From positions 124,001-188,000 of the forward strand of contig JAAEPZ010000033.1 of assembly GCA_024231955.1 (NCBI GenBank): a DNA stretch of 64,000 nucleotides, given 5' to 3'. The position numbers and the translations under genes were made by a program. Positions within the stretch are counted from its first letter, which is position 1. The number at the start of each line of letters is the position of its first letter. The notes beneath the pieces were generated by a model. That model did no database searches. It was not told the DNA's origin and was given only the letters and a program-made list of their open reading frames with translations. Positions 16,432 to 26,109 of this stretch are shown in pieces. This DNA comes from a bacterium (GTDB lineage Bacteria > Krumholzibacteriota > Krumholzibacteriia > JACNKJ01).

Positions 16432-18885
16432 ATGCATCGATCCAAGACGATGACTTTGATGTGCCGCTCGCTTTATCTGTTTCTATTGCTCATGTCCTGG
16501 TCTCTGATCGCGGGCGCGGCCGAAACGCCATGCGAGGATGTCGTGTTCAGTCATCTGGCGCCCAGTGAAGCGCCCGCGGGCCTGGATCTGACGATCTCCG
16601 GCCTCATCTCCGGTCTGAACGACGGTGATGCGATCCGGATTCTCTACCGTCGGCTGGATGCCGGCGAGTTCATTACGTTGGAGACCTGGCTTACGGGCGG
16701 CTTGTTCGATGCCGCCATCCCGGCGGCGGTCATCGCGCCGCCCGGACTCGAGTACTACATCGAGGTCGGCGATGAGACCGGCGATATCTGCGCCTATCCT
16801 GAGGGCGCGCCGATCGATCGGGTGTTCGAAGTTCAGGTGGACAGCGCCGAAGGCGAGCAGGCGGGGTCGGGAGGATCGCCGCCGGCCATAACGCAGATCG
16901 CACCCGATGTCGGTCTGCCGCTTGCGGCGGCGGACCTGGTCGTCGTCATCGGATTCAGCGATCCCGACGGAGATCTCGCGCCCGAGGGGATCATCTTGAA
17001 AGCGGGTGGGCGGGACGTCACGCATGAAGCGACCATCAGAGCCGATGTCCTCACCTGGATTCCGGACGCCGCTCCCACGGACGGCCTGCTCGATCTGACC
17101 TGCGAAGCGCGTGACGACGCAGGCAACGCGACGCGACTGAGGACGACGATTCATCTGAACCGAAACGCCGCGGCGGTAATCACTCCACAACCGGAAGCCG
17201 ACCGCTCTCGAGGTCCCAAGGGTCGCATCAGCCTGAATTCCCTCTTCACGGAGCTGGAGGGGGACGGAGCGGTGAACCGGCAGGAGCCGGTGCGGGTGAT
17301 CGATGGGCGGCTTGACGCCCGGGGACAGCTCGGGTTCGTCAAGTATAGGGCGAAAGCCTTCATGACCTCCGACGACCGTTCCGAAGTGCAGCCCCGCAAT
17401 CGCTTCCAACTCAAATTGACCGCCGGCCCCCTGTCGGCGAATCTCGGTGATGTGAATCCCCGCTTCAACCCTCTTCTGATCTGGGGACAGCGAGTTCGCG
17501 GCGGAGAGTTGGCCCTTAATCTGCAACGCTTTCAGACGCAGTTGGTCTACGGCGCCATGACCCGCGCTGTGGAGGGGGCGGGACACGATTCGCTGGACAT
17601 CAGCGCCCCCGACGGAATCAGGACGATCATCGACCAGGCCGGAACCTATCGACGTGATCTCATGGGTCTCCGTCTCGGTTTCGGCTCCGGCCGCGTCATG
17701 GGCTTCGGGCTTGAACTTCTCAAGATCAAGGACAAGATCGAGTCGATCGAATACGGTCTGCTCCCGAAGGACAATGTCGTTCTGGGCACCGATCTGAAGC
17801 TCCGCCTCTTCTCCCGCCGTCTTCAGATCAACACCGCGGCGGCACTGAGTATCCTGACCAACGACATTACCGGCGGCGCTCTCACGAAGGCCGAGGCGGA
17901 TTCCACCTTCGGTATCGACCTGCCCTTCGATCCGGAAAACTTCGAGAACCTGTTGGTCATCAATTCAAGTACGGCCCCGATCGAAATGAGCGGCCTGCCG
18001 AATCTGGCGGTGCAGAGCACGATCAAAGCGTTTCTCTCCGTCAATCGTCTGGAGTTGCGGTTCCGGCGCATCGGCGCGTCATACTACTGCCTGGCTACAA
18101 ATACGCTGCCGCGTGATCAGCTGGGCATCCGCTTCCGCGACGACATCTCTCTCCCGGGCAAGGGGATCCGTCTCTCCGCCGAGTTCGAGACCTATCATGA
18201 CAATCTGGAAGGGGACCAGGATCACACGCTGACGACCCGCATCTACGCCGGCGATATCGCCTACCGCCCCCGCGGGACGGGCGCTCTTTCATTTCTACAC
18301 ACACGTCTGCGTCTTCATGAGCAGTCGAATGGCGAGCGTGATGAGGACGAGGGGGTTCGCAACAGAACCCTGCAGCTCTCGCTCAATGGCAGTCTACGCT
18401 TGGCGTTGGGCCCGCATTCACAGCACCTGAATGCGAGCACGCACCTCAGCCGGCGGCTGGACGACATCTCCGACACGGGGGAGTCCAGCGGTCTGAACAT
18501 GTTCCTGCAGTCCCGCACGGGCATTTCCGGTATGCCGTTGACCATCGGCCTGATGGCGGGCAGAACCGCCAACAGCTACCCCGGGCTGATCGGGCCGGAC
18601 GGCGAGGAGGGTCTGGACGCGAACTTCATGACGCTGCAGGCCAGCGCGAACTATCTCTCGTCAAAGCACCCAATCCGTTTCATCTGGCGTCAGGTAAACG
18701 GTGAGGGCACTCTGTCCGGCGCAGGTTCGAGTCGATCCACTTTCAGGCTCGAAGGCGAATACCATCTCGAGGGAGGTGTCGCCCTCACCGGTCGACTCGG
18801 CATGGCGCAATTCGACGATGAATCGGACGCCGATCTCGATTATGACGAAGCCTTCCTCAGCCTTGGCCTGGAGCAGCGCTTCTGA
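16432..18885 (+). CDS. Outer-membrane beta-barrel protein with N-terminal Ig-like region
   Basis: An 817-residue protein with a signal peptide (residues 1-30, YLFLLLMSWSLIAGAAE). Residues about 30-240 look like two Ig/cadherin-like domains (AITQIAPDVGLPLAAADLVV; FSDPDGDLAPEGIILKAGG). From about 265 to the end amphipathic beta-strands alternate with polar turns, ending in DEAFLSLGLEQRF with a terminal phenylalanine, the signature of BAM-dependent outer-membrane barrels. It lies 13 nt after the FecR gene and 1 nt before the cyclase gene, so the three probably form one sensory chain across the envelope. Specific family not recognised. Confidence 0.75.
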   Translation: MHRSKTMTLMCRSLYLFLLLMSWSLIAGAAETPCEDVVFSHLAPSEAPAGLDLTISGLISGLNDGDAIRILYRRLDAGEFITLETWLTGGLFDAAIPAAVIAPPGLEYYIEVGDETGDICAYPEGAPIDRVFEVQVDSAEGEQAGSGGSPPAITQIAPDVGLPLAAADLVVVIGFSDPDGDLAPEGIILKAGGRDVTHEATIRADVLTWIPDAAPTDGLLDLTCEARDDAGNATRLRTTIHLNRNAAAVITPQPEADRSRGPKGRISLNSLFTELEGDGAVNRQEPVRVIDGRLDARGQLGFVKYRAKAFMTSDDRSEVQPRNRFQLKLTAGPLSANLGDVNPRFNPLLIWGQRVRGGELALNLQRFQTQLVYGAMTRAVEGAGHDSLDISAPDGIRTIIDQAGTYRRDLMGLRLGFGSGRVMGFGLELLKIKDKIESIEYGLLPKDNVVLGTDLKLRLFSRRLQINTAAALSILTNDITGGALTKAEADSTFGIDLPFDPENFENLLVINSSTAPIEMSGLPNLAVQSTIKAFLSVNRLELRFRRIGASYYCLATNTLPRDQLGIRFRDDISLPGKGIRLSAEFETYHDNLEGDQDHTLTTRIYAGDIAYRPRGTGALSFLHTRLRLHEQSNGERDEDEGVRNRTLQLSLNGSLRLALGPHSQHLNASTHLSRRLDDISDTGESSGLNMFLQSRTGISGMPLTIGLMAGRTANSYPGLIGPDGEEGLDANFMTLQASANYLSSKHPIRFIWRQVNGEGTLSGAGSSRSTFRLEGEYHLEGGVALTGRLGMAQFDDESDADLDYDEAFLSLGLEQRF

Positions 18886-18886
18886 C

Positions 18887-21010
18887 ATGAGCCCAAGGCA
18901 ACTGGCAGCCAAGACGAAGATGCAGTATCGATATCTGCACTGGTCTCACCTGGGGATCGCCCTCCTGGCGGTGGTGCTCTTCTTCCTGGCGTCCCACAGC
19001 GCTCTGTTGCGCAACGCCGAGTTCAACACCCTCGACGCCAGACTCAAACTGAGAGGGCCCCTGCCGACACCCGGACATACGGTGATCGTCGGGATAGATC
19101 AGCAATCCTACGACGATCTGGGACAGGTCTTCCCCTGGCCGCGACGCTACTACGCCAAACTTCTCACGAACCTGACCCGGGCGGGCGCGCGCGTGGTGGT
19201 TTTCGATCTGATCTTCGATGCGCCGGGTGCCGATCCCGAAGGCGACCGCGCATTCGCGGAGGCCATCACAGCACACGGCCGGGTGGTTCTTGGCGTGAAA
19301 CAGGAGACCCTGCAGGGAGAGATCCTCGGCAAGCGGCTGAGTTATCCCGTGTCACCCCTGCGGGAGGCGGCCGCCGGCCTGGGATTGGTGGATCGCCTTG
19401 AGGACGGCGACGGCTTCACGCGCCGCTATCGTCTCGCGGTTCCCACCGACGACGGGATCACCTATTCTCTGGGTCTGGAGGCTCTGCGTCTCTATCATGC
19501 AGCTTCCGGCGAGATTGATATTGTCGATGAGGGGCGAACCGTGAGGATCGGACCCGACAGAATCCCCCGTCTCGACGCCACGAGCTTCGCCATCGACTAT
19601 CTCGGCGGACCGGGGACGATCTCCACCTACTCCTTCTCCTCGGTCATTGATGACGCCACTTTCCAACTTCCGGCGGGGATGGATATCGATGCTTTCGAGT
19701 TTCAGAAGGGTCAATTCGCGGACAAGATCGTCATCGTCGGCGCTACCATGCCCGAGCTGCAGGACTTCATTCGCTCCCCCTTCTTCGAGTCCGCATCCGG
19801 CCAGTTGCGCCTGACGCCCGGCGCGGAAATGCACGCGAGCGCCATCGAGACGGTGCTCGCCAACAATCACTACCGACGACCGTCCCCCTGGCAGCGCCTG
19901 CCGCTGATCCTCCTGCCGGTTCTGCTGGTGCTCATCGCCACCATTCGGTTCAAACCGCTCGTGTCGCTGTCGCTGGCCGTGGTGCTCGTCGCGGGCTTCA
20001 TCGCCCTGGCCTTCTGGCTGTTCATCGCTAATCGTTTCGTTCTGGAGATCGTGGCCACCGCGGGCGCAATGATCTTCTGCCATGGCGGCAGCACGACCTA
20101 CTTCTTCGTGAAGGAGCGTCAGGAGCGTCGACGCATCAGGGGGATGTTCGCCATGTACGTGCCCGACAAAGTGATCAAGGTGCTCTACGAGAATCCTCAA
20201 CTGATGAACCTGGGCGGCGAGGAGCGGGAGCTCACGATCCTCTTCTCGGATCTGGCCGGTTTCACCCCTTTCTCCGAGGGATTGTCACCTACCGAACTCG
20301 TCACCCTGCTCAACGAATATCTGAGCGAGATGACCGACATCGTGCTCGCTCACGATGGTATCATCGACAAGTACGAAGGCGATCTGATCATGGCGGAATT
20401 CGGAGCTCCGCTGCACGATCCCGATCATGCCCTGAAGGCCTGTCAAGCAGCCCTCCAGATGCAGGAGCGGCTGGCCGAGTTGCGCACCCTCTGGCGGGAG
20501 CAGGGACGCGAGCCTCTCTTCGCGCGCATCGGAGTCAACACGGGTAGTGTCGTTCTGGGCAACATGGGCAGCCGCACCGTGCACGATTACACGGTGCTCG
20601 GCGACGCCGTGAATCTCGCCTCGCGGCTGGAGGGTGCGAATAAAATCTACAGGACATCGATCATGATCTCCGAATCCACGCAGGCTCAGACCGGAGACTC
20701 TCTGCCGGCGAGGGAACTGGATCGCATTCGCGTGAAGGGGAAGGCGCGACCGGTCACGGTTTTCGAATTGCGGCCCGCGGTGACGTCCGACGAGCGAAAC
20801 GCCGAGGACACGCTGCTTGCCGAATATGACGCGGGTTTAAAGGAGTACAGGGCGGGACGTTGGCAAGAGGCCGAGGCTCGCTTCCGTGCGGCGCTCGCCT
20901 GCAACCCCGAGGATGGTCCCTCCCGGGAATTCCTGGCCAGGGTTCAACGCTTCGCCGCAACGCCCCCTGACGGAGACTGGAACGCCGTCTTCAACCTGCG
21001 GGGGGAATAG
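18887..21010 (+). CDS. CHASE2-domain class III adenylate/guanylate cyclase
   Basis: A 707-residue inner-membrane sensor cyclase. ATG 18887 follows the barrel stop by 1 nt. TM1 at about 22-38; periplasmic CHASE2 domain about 45-330 (DARLKLRGPLPTPGHTVIVG; INDQQSYDDLG-like start; RAGARVVVFDLIFDAPG; KIVIVGATMPELQD; EMHASAIETVLANNHY); three closely spaced TM helices about 335-405; class III cyclase domain about 440-620 with metal-binding ILFSDLAGFTPFSE, YEGDLIMAEFGAP and GVNTGSVVLGNMGS, and the transition-state segment DYTVLGDAVNLASRLEGANK. A short TPR-like tail (LKEYRAGRWQEAEARFRAAL) ends the protein. It makes cAMP (or cGMP) in response to an envelope signal. Confidence 0.92.
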   Translation: MSPRQLAAKTKMQYRYLHWSHLGIALLAVVLFFLASHSALLRNAEFNTLDARLKLRGPLPTPGHTVIVGIDQQSYDDLGQVFPWPRRYYAKLLTNLTRAGARVVVFDLIFDAPGADPEGDRAFAEAITAHGRVVLGVKQETLQGEILGKRLSYPVSPLREAAAGLGLVDRLEDGDGFTRRYRLAVPTDDGITYSLGLEALRLYHAASGEIDIVDEGRTVRIGPDRIPRLDATSFAIDYLGGPGTISTYSFSSVIDDATFQLPAGMDIDAFEFQKGQFADKIVIVGATMPELQDFIRSPFFESASGQLRLTPGAEMHASAIETVLANNHYRRPSPWQRLPLILLPVLLVLIATIRFKPLVSLSLAVVLVAGFIALAFWLFIANRFVLEIVATAGAMIFCHGGSTTYFFVKERQERRRIRGMFAMYVPDKVIKVLYENPQLMNLGGEERELTILFSDLAGFTPFSEGLSPTELVTLLNEYLSEMTDIVLAHDGIIDKYEGDLIMAEFGAPLHDPDHALKACQAALQMQERLAELRTLWREQGREPLFARIGVNTGSVVLGNMGSRTVHDYTVLGDAVNLASRLEGANKIYRTSIMISESTQAQTGDSLPARELDRIRVKGKARPVTVFELRPAVTSDERNAEDTLLAEYDAGLKEYRAGRWQEAEARFRAALACNPEDGPSREFLARVQRFAATPPDGDWNAVFNLRGE

Positions 21011-21024
21011 CCGCAGGGGACGGT

Positions 21025-22308
21025 CTACTCCTCGAAGATCGGCAACCGCACGATGAACGTGCTGCCCACGTTCTCGACACTCTCCAGCGCCAGCTGCCCG
21101 TCAAAACGTTCGACGATATTCTTGATGCTGGCCAGGCCCACGCCGCTCCCCGGGATGCCGTGCTTCGAGGCGTTCGTCGCGCGGAAGAACTCCTTGAAAA
21201 GATGCGGTATGTCCTTCTCGGGGATACCGATCCCCGAATCCCGGACTTCAAGCTCGGCCCAACCCTCGAGACACTTCAGACTCACCATGACCTCGCCCTC
21301 CCGGGTGTACTTGACCGCGTTGGAGATCAGGTTCGAGAGGACCAGGTTGCAGCCTTTGACGTCGATGCGGATATTCAGAGGTTCCGCGGGCAGGTCGAGA
21401 GAGAGGCGCACCCCCTTCTGGTCGGCCTGCGGTCGGTACTGCTCGCAGACCTCACCGGTGAGCGCAGCCAGATCCAGCGCGACGATCTCGCTCATGGCCT
21501 CCCCGGACTTCACCTTCGCCAGCACCAGGATCTCCGAGATGAGCTCCAGCATCTCGTCCATCCGCGCAGCGACACGGTCATGAAGATGGGTGACGGTCTC
21601 GGGCAGATCCTTTTGATCCTGGAGCAACTCCGTCATCATTTTCGTTGCGGCGGCGGGTGATTTCAGTTCGTGGACCAGTACGCGCATGAACTGCGCTTTC
21701 TCCTGGTCGAGACGCTTCAAAGATGCCAGATCGTCATAGAGGCGTGCGTGATAGATCGCATAGCCCACAAGCCTCGCCACACTGGTCAGCTGCAGGAGAT
21801 CCGCATCCCGGAAGGGCTCACCCTTGCTGTTGATCACCTGCACGACCCCCACCACATCGCCCTTGAACATTGCGGGCGCGCACAACACATCCCTCGTATG
21901 GAAACCGTTGATCTCGTCCCAGGAGCGATCGAACTCAAGCTCGGGCGAGATGCCGCTAAGATCGCTGTAGGCGTCCGGAACCACGAATGCCCGACCTGAC
22001 AGCGCACAATAACCGGCCAGCGAACTCGGGCGGATCGGCACTTTGATGGTCCGCTCGACGTTGCCGATCACCGCGATCGAATTCAACCTCTCGGTCGCGG
22101 AATCCAGCAGGTAGACGGTGGTCCGCTCCGCGTTCATGTCCGAGCAGACGATGCCGGCCACTTCGCGGAGCACGACGGGGATGTCCACATCCCCGATCAT
22201 GCGATCGTACGTCTCGAAAAGTGCCTCGTGTGCGGCGATACCGCTTTTAGCGACCTGCAATGTGGCGGCTACGGCGGCCCTCGATCCCATCGGCCTGTCT
22301 GGCTTCAT
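21025..22308 (-). CDS. GAF-domain sensor histidine kinase
   Basis: A 427-residue soluble kinase, convergent with the cyclase operon (14 nt between stops). GAF domain about 45-190 (MNAERTTVYLLDSATERLNS; VLCAPAMFKGDVVGVVQVIN). HisKA dimerisation helix with the phospho-acceptor in MRVLVHELKSPAAATKMM, then HATPase_c with N box LVLSNLISNAVKYT, G1 DSGIGIP, F box HLFKEFFR and G2 GSGVGLASIKNI. It has no receiver or TM segment and no response regulator alongside, so its partner is unknown. Its GAF domain resembles that of the SpoIIE-type phosphatase at the start of the opposite operon, suggesting related inputs. Confidence 0.9.
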   Translation of the reverse strand: MKPDRPMGSRAAVAATLQVAKSGIAAHEALFETYDRMIGDVDIPVVLREVAGIVCSDMNAERTTVYLLDSATERLNSIAVIGNVERTIKVPIRPSSLAGYCALSGRAFVVPDAYSDLSGISPELEFDRSWDEINGFHTRDVLCAPAMFKGDVVGVVQVINSKGEPFRDADLLQLTSVARLVGYAIYHARLYDDLASLKRLDQEKAQFMRVLVHELKSPAAATKMMTELLQDQKDLPETVTHLHDRVAARMDEMLELISEILVLAKVKSGEAMSEIVALDLAALTGEVCEQYRPQADQKGVRLSLDLPAEPLNIRIDVKGCNLVLSNLISNAVKYTREGEVMVSLKCLEGWAELEVRDSGIGIPEKDIPHLFKEFFRATNASKHGIPGSGVGLASIKNIVERFDGQLALESVENVGSTFIVRLPIFEE

Positions 22309-22447
22309 TGGAATTCCGTTTCGACGGTATTGTTGAGCTCGTTATAGCTCCGATGTCCGTGATTTTTCGATTATACCGCAATTACAGAATTAAAAACAGT
22401 CGATTCTGAATGATGCCGGCGTGGAGTTGCTCGATCTCGGCTACGGC

Positions 22448-22558
22448 TTCGCCCACGAAGATGCTCCGCTTCTTCGTGGGCGAACCGCGCCAGGAAGCGA
22501 CAGTGTCGACACCTCCCGGCTGACAGCTTCGACTGCAAGGTTATCGAGCGGGAGGTGT
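22448..22558. repeat. Two strong inverted repeats between the kinase and RCC1 genes
   Basis: First: TTCGCCCACGAAG (22448-22460) pairs perfectly over 13 bp with 22472-22484, loop 11 nt. Second: ACACCTCCCG (22509-22518) pairs perfectly over 10 bp with 22549-22558, loop 30 nt. They lie downstream of the RCC1 gene stop (22572) but lack T-runs on either side, so they are not classic terminators. They could be folded RNA, a protein-binding palindrome, or traces of a mobile repeat. Confidence 0.6.
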
Positions 22559-22571
22559 TGGCGATATCCGT

Positions 22572-24311
22572 TTAGCGGGATTTGATGCCGATGCAGGTTT
22601 CGGAGCCATCGGTTGCAACTGTTTCAAAGCCGATGTTTGGTTCCGGAATATCAAGCACATCATAATAAGCACTACCCCAGGCCACCACCGATCCATCTGA
22701 TCTGAATCCTAAGCTGAAATAATTACCGGCAACAACAGCCGTGAAGTCATTGTTGGGCGATGGTACATCGCATTGACCATATCTATTATTTCCCCAGGCG
22801 ACAATGGACCCGTCGGACTTCAACGCCAGGCAATGCGCTCTACCTGCACTGATCGCAATGATGTTGGTGTTGGAGGCTGGGACTCCAATCGCTCCTCCCC
22901 ATGAAACGACAGTGCCGTTCGATTTGAGAGCGATGCAATAATAATCACTTATACCAACCTGAACATACCCGGTATTCGGCTCCGGGATAGCAAAATAGGC
23001 ATAGCTGGGGTCACCCCAGGCGACGATTGCTCCATCGGCTTTCAAGGCAAGGTTGAATCCGCGATGGGCTGCGATCGCTACGTACCCGGTATTGGGCTCA
23101 GGGATATCGCACTGTCCGTAGGCGTTATCCCCCCAGGCGACAATCGATCCATCTGTTTTCAATCCCAGATTGTGATCATATCCATGAGCAATCCCGACGA
23201 AATCCATATTGGGCTCCGGGATATTGTATAGATCCACGGAACCAGCACCTCTCCCCCAGGCTGAGAGCGACCCGTCCGCATGGAGAGCAAGATGATTATA
23301 ATCCCTATCTACAGCAACAGCCGTGAATTCCATATTCGACTGCTGTATGAAGCACTGGCTGGAACCATTATAACCCCAGGCCACAACCGTTCCGTCTCTC
23401 TTCAGGCCAACATTGCAATACCCCCCTGCGGATATCGACAGGAAACCCGTGTTTGGCTGAGGAACATCGCACTGGCCTTCATCGTTGCCGCCCCAGGCAA
23501 CAACGGAACCATCCGACTTCAAGCCCAGGCTATGATATCTACCGGCGGCGACAGCAACGAAATCTCCGTTGGGTACGGGGACGGCCCATTGACCGTATGC
23601 GTTATTGCCCCAGACGGTTATCGCACCATTTGACCTCAAACCCAGACAATGCCCCCATCCCGCGGCGATTGCGGTGAATCCGGAATTGGGTTCAGGGACA
23701 TCATATAGGCCATTATCACGCCCCCAAACGATTACCGAACCATCCTCTTTGAGACCAAAGCCGTTGTACTCACCTGCGGCAATCGCAGTAAACCCGGTGT
23801 TCGGCGCGGGAACATCGCATTTACAATATGAGTTTTCCCCCCAGGCGACAATCCTACCATCGATTTTCAAACCAAGGCTGAAATCATAACCTGCAGCAGC
23901 CGCAATGAAATCGGCGTTGGGCATGGAGACATCACATTGGCTGTCACGGTTATCCCCCCAGGCCATAATTGTCCGGTCTTCAGTCAAAGCCAGATTGTGA
24001 TATCCTCCCGCAGCCAGCGCCACGATGCCGGCACTCACATCCGGTACCTGACACTGATTGTAGCCGTTATACCCCCAGGCGACAGCCGATCCGTCCGACT
24101 TCAAACCCAGACAGTGGCCACTCCCCGCGGACACCGCAATGAGATCCCGATAGGCGCTCGGCTCCAGAATCACCTGGCGGCCCCAACCGACAAGGTAATT
24201 GCCCGATTGTCCGCCGCCGCTGCCGGGATCGGTAGGCGATGAACAGCCCGTGGGCAGAAGTATGAGCATGAGACAGGCAATAATCACTGTCGGCGCAAGA
24301 TATCCAGGCAA
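22572..24311 (-). CDS. RCC1-repeat beta-propeller lipoprotein
   Basis: A 579-residue protein starting at TTG 24311 (GGGGAG 8 nt upstream). The signal peptide ends in a lipobox (LILLPTGC, lipid-modified Cys at about 23) followed by a Ser/Gly-rich linker. About twelve repeats of roughly 43-46 residues follow, each like FTAIAAGxYHSLGLKSDGSVVAWGxNxYGQCDVPxPN, i.e. RCC1-type propeller blades, giving one or two 7-bladed propellers. Expected location is the outer-membrane periplasmic or outer face. The repeats are close to identical in places, showing recent internal duplication. No enzymatic domain is visible. Confidence 0.85.
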   Translation of the reverse strand: MPGYLAPTVIIACLMLILLPTGCSSPTDPGSGGGQSGNYLVGWGRQVILEPSAYRDLIAVSAGSGHCLGLKSDGSAVAWGYNGYNQCQVPDVSAGIVALAAGGYHNLALTEDRTIMAWGDNRDSQCDVSMPNADFIAAAAGYDFSLGLKIDGRIVAWGENSYCKCDVPAPNTGFTAIAAGEYNGFGLKEDGSVIVWGRDNGLYDVPEPNSGFTAIAAGWGHCLGLRSNGAITVWGNNAYGQWAVPVPNGDFVAVAAGRYHSLGLKSDGSVVAWGGNDEGQCDVPQPNTGFLSISAGGYCNVGLKRDGTVVAWGYNGSSQCFIQQSNMEFTAVAVDRDYNHLALHADGSLSAWGRGAGSVDLYNIPEPNMDFVGIAHGYDHNLGLKTDGSIVAWGDNAYGQCDIPEPNTGYVAIAAHRGFNLALKADGAIVAWGDPSYAYFAIPEPNTGYVQVGISDYYCIALKSNGTVVSWGGAIGVPASNTNIIAISAGRAHCLALKSDGSIVAWGNNRYGQCDVPSPNNDFTAVVAGNYFSLGFRSDGSVVAWGSAYYDVLDIPEPNIGFETVATDGSETCIGIKSR

Positions 24312-24562
24312 CTTCGTCTCCCCTTTTCCTGATTCAATAAATCCTATCCTACCTGATATATACTATCGACACACCCCATATCAACGTATTCGGTTGGGAA
24401 ATGGCGGAACCAGTATTCGGCATGCCTACAGCAACCGGTACTGGCGGTCCACCTGGCGAATGCTCACTTGCGACAATTCCGGGTTGGGTCTATGCTCTCG
24501 GCACTGCTCTCCGACGCGTCGCATCCAGGGCGCGCACCCTCCCGTAACCGACCGGAGCCGAC
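24312..24562. other. Divergent intergenic region
   Basis: Upstream of both the RCC1 lipoprotein (minus) and the NYN-domain gene (plus), so it must carry both promoters. AT-rich stretches at about 24330-24375 (ATTCAATAAATCC, TATACTATC) are the likely place for -10 elements, but I cannot assign a confident pair. No gene seen. Confidence 0.3.
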
Positions 24563-25336
24563 ATGAAGGATCAATCCACCGAAAGTCACCTGGCGCTGTT
24601 TATCGACTTCGACAACGTTGCCATCAGCAAGGCCACACGCGGCAAAAAGAAGAAGTTCAACATCGGACCGGTGCTTGATCGGCTGCTGGAGAAGGGTAAG
24701 ATCGTCAGCAAGAAAGCCTACGCCGATTGGTCGCGCTACAAGGAGGACAAGGATGAGCTGCACAGCGCGGGCATCGAGTTGATCGAGATCCCCCGGCCGC
24801 AGATTTCGGGCAAGAACAGTGCGGATATCCGGCTGGTGGTCGACGCCATGGAGCTGAGTTACGCCAAGGAGCACATCGACACCTACGTGATCATCTCGGG
24901 CGACAGCGACATCACGCCTCTGGTCAACAAGCTGCGCGAGAACCGGCGCTTCGTGATCGGGATGTCGCTCAAGGAGGCGGCGAGTCGGTTGCTGATCGAT
25001 GCCTGCGACGAGTTCATCTTCGTCGAGGATCTGGTCACCGAGCAGGCCCCGCCGCTGGCGATGGCGAAGATCCCCAAGGGGAAGCAGAAGGTGTTCAACC
25101 TGCTTCTCGCCACGGTCAAGGCGCTGCTCCGCGAGGGGCGCGGCACGCTGTACTCGTCGCTGGTCAAGGACACCATGAAGCGCAAGCAGCCCACCTTCAA
25201 CGAGCAGGGGTTCGGCTACTCCACCTTCGGGGATCTGCTTGAGGATGCCGTGAAGCACAATCTGATCGAACTCACCCGCGACCAGTCCGCCGGCGGCACG
25301 TTTGTCGTGAAGGGGTTGGGCTCGAAGGGTAAATAG
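24563..25336 (+). CDS. NYN-domain ribonuclease-like protein with OST-HTH/LOTUS domain
   Basis: A 257-residue LabA/NYN-type protein. The PIN-like NYN fold shows its acidic residues in LALFIDFDNVAIS, KNSADIRLVVDAMELSY and VIISGDSDITPLVNKLR. A C-terminal OST-HTH-like domain (about 170-245: VFNLLLATVKALLREGRGTL, then GYSTFGDLLEDAVKHNLIEL) suggests RNA binding. Such proteins are predicted RNases acting on structured or tRNA-like RNA. ATG 24563 is preceded by GGAGCCGAC. It stands alone on the plus strand; the neighbouring genes from 25.4 kb onward run on the minus strand. Confidence 0.85.
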   Translation: MKDQSTESHLALFIDFDNVAISKATRGKKKKFNIGPVLDRLLEKGKIVSKKAYADWSRYKEDKDELHSAGIELIEIPRPQISGKNSADIRLVVDAMELSYAKEHIDTYVIISGDSDITPLVNKLRENRRFVIGMSLKEAASRLLIDACDEFIFVEDLVTEQAPPLAMAKIPKGKQKVFNLLLATVKALLREGRGTLYSSLVKDTMKRKQPTFNEQGFGYSTFGDLLEDAVKHNLIELTRDQSAGGTFVVKGLGSKGK

Positions 25337-25412
25337 CGGATCGGATGATCGTCGAGGAGATCACTACCCCGCTATCGCCGCCGGACCGGGTATCGCAGTC
25401 GAAGTGCGAGGC

Positions 25413-26030
25413 CTACCTGCAATCTGCCGCGAGCTTTCGACCCAGTTTGACCGCACGGGCGAAATAGCGCTCGACGCCCGTGTGCCATACATCACCGGCA
25501 TACAGCTCCCCGACCGTCTTGGCGTTCAGCGAATCCTTGATGACGCCCTTGATCTGCGGCGTTGCCCAGTTGCACATCCTCTTGAACCGTCCGGGAATCA
25601 TCCCCGATACGGCCAGGACAACAGCTTTTCTCCTCTTGTCCGACCGGGGAGCGGGGCAACCCTTCACGATCAGATAGCTCTTCTCGGGTTTCGCAAAAGT
25701 CCAGCATATCCGCTCGAGAAAAGACATCATCAGTGCCGTCGCAAATCCCATGTGGACCGGAGTGCCCACGATCAGAGCATCCGCCCACAGTATGTCCTGA
25801 CCGATACCGTCCATGTCATCACGAATCACACAGCGGGCGATGGGACCGTCGGTATCGCTTTTCCAGCAGGTCAGACAATCCCGGCAGTGACCAATTTCGT
25901 GATCAGCGAGATACAGTTTTTTGATCGACACATCGGGGGACTTCAGCAGCACACCCTCAATAGTCTTGTCCACCAGCGTATCGGTGGCCTTGCCCTTGCG
26001 CGGGCTGCCGACGATTGCTAGAAGATTCAT
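25413..26030 (-). CDS. NADPH-dependent FMN reductase / flavodoxin-fold oxidoreductase
   Basis: A 205-residue flavodoxin-like protein. ATG 26030 has GGAGGG 4 nt upstream, so the longer frame to 26093 is not used. Motifs: the phosphate-binding loop IVGSPRKGKATDTLVD, HCRDCLTCWKSD with three cysteines typical of the iron-sulfur-flavoprotein/NAD(P)H reductase group, and ADALIVGTPVHMGFATALM (flavin-binding loop). The C-terminal 60 residues (WATPQIKGVIKDSLNAKTVG) are an extension. Probably reduces flavins or quinones; substrate not predictable. Confidence 0.85.
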   Translation of the reverse strand: MNLLAIVGSPRKGKATDTLVDKTIEGVLLKSPDVSIKKLYLADHEIGHCRDCLTCWKSDTDGPIARCVIRDDMDGIGQDILWADALIVGTPVHMGFATALMMSFLERICWTFAKPEKSYLIVKGCPAPRSDKRRKAVVLAVSGMIPGRFKRMCNWATPQIKGVIKDSLNAKTVGELYAGDVWHTGVERYFARAVKLGRKLAADCR

Positions 26031-26109
26031 TACGCCCTCCTGCTCTGGATTAACTCTGCGGCTGCCGACGCACCGGGCTGGCGCCACCAACATCCGCTTC
26101 CGGCGCCGT

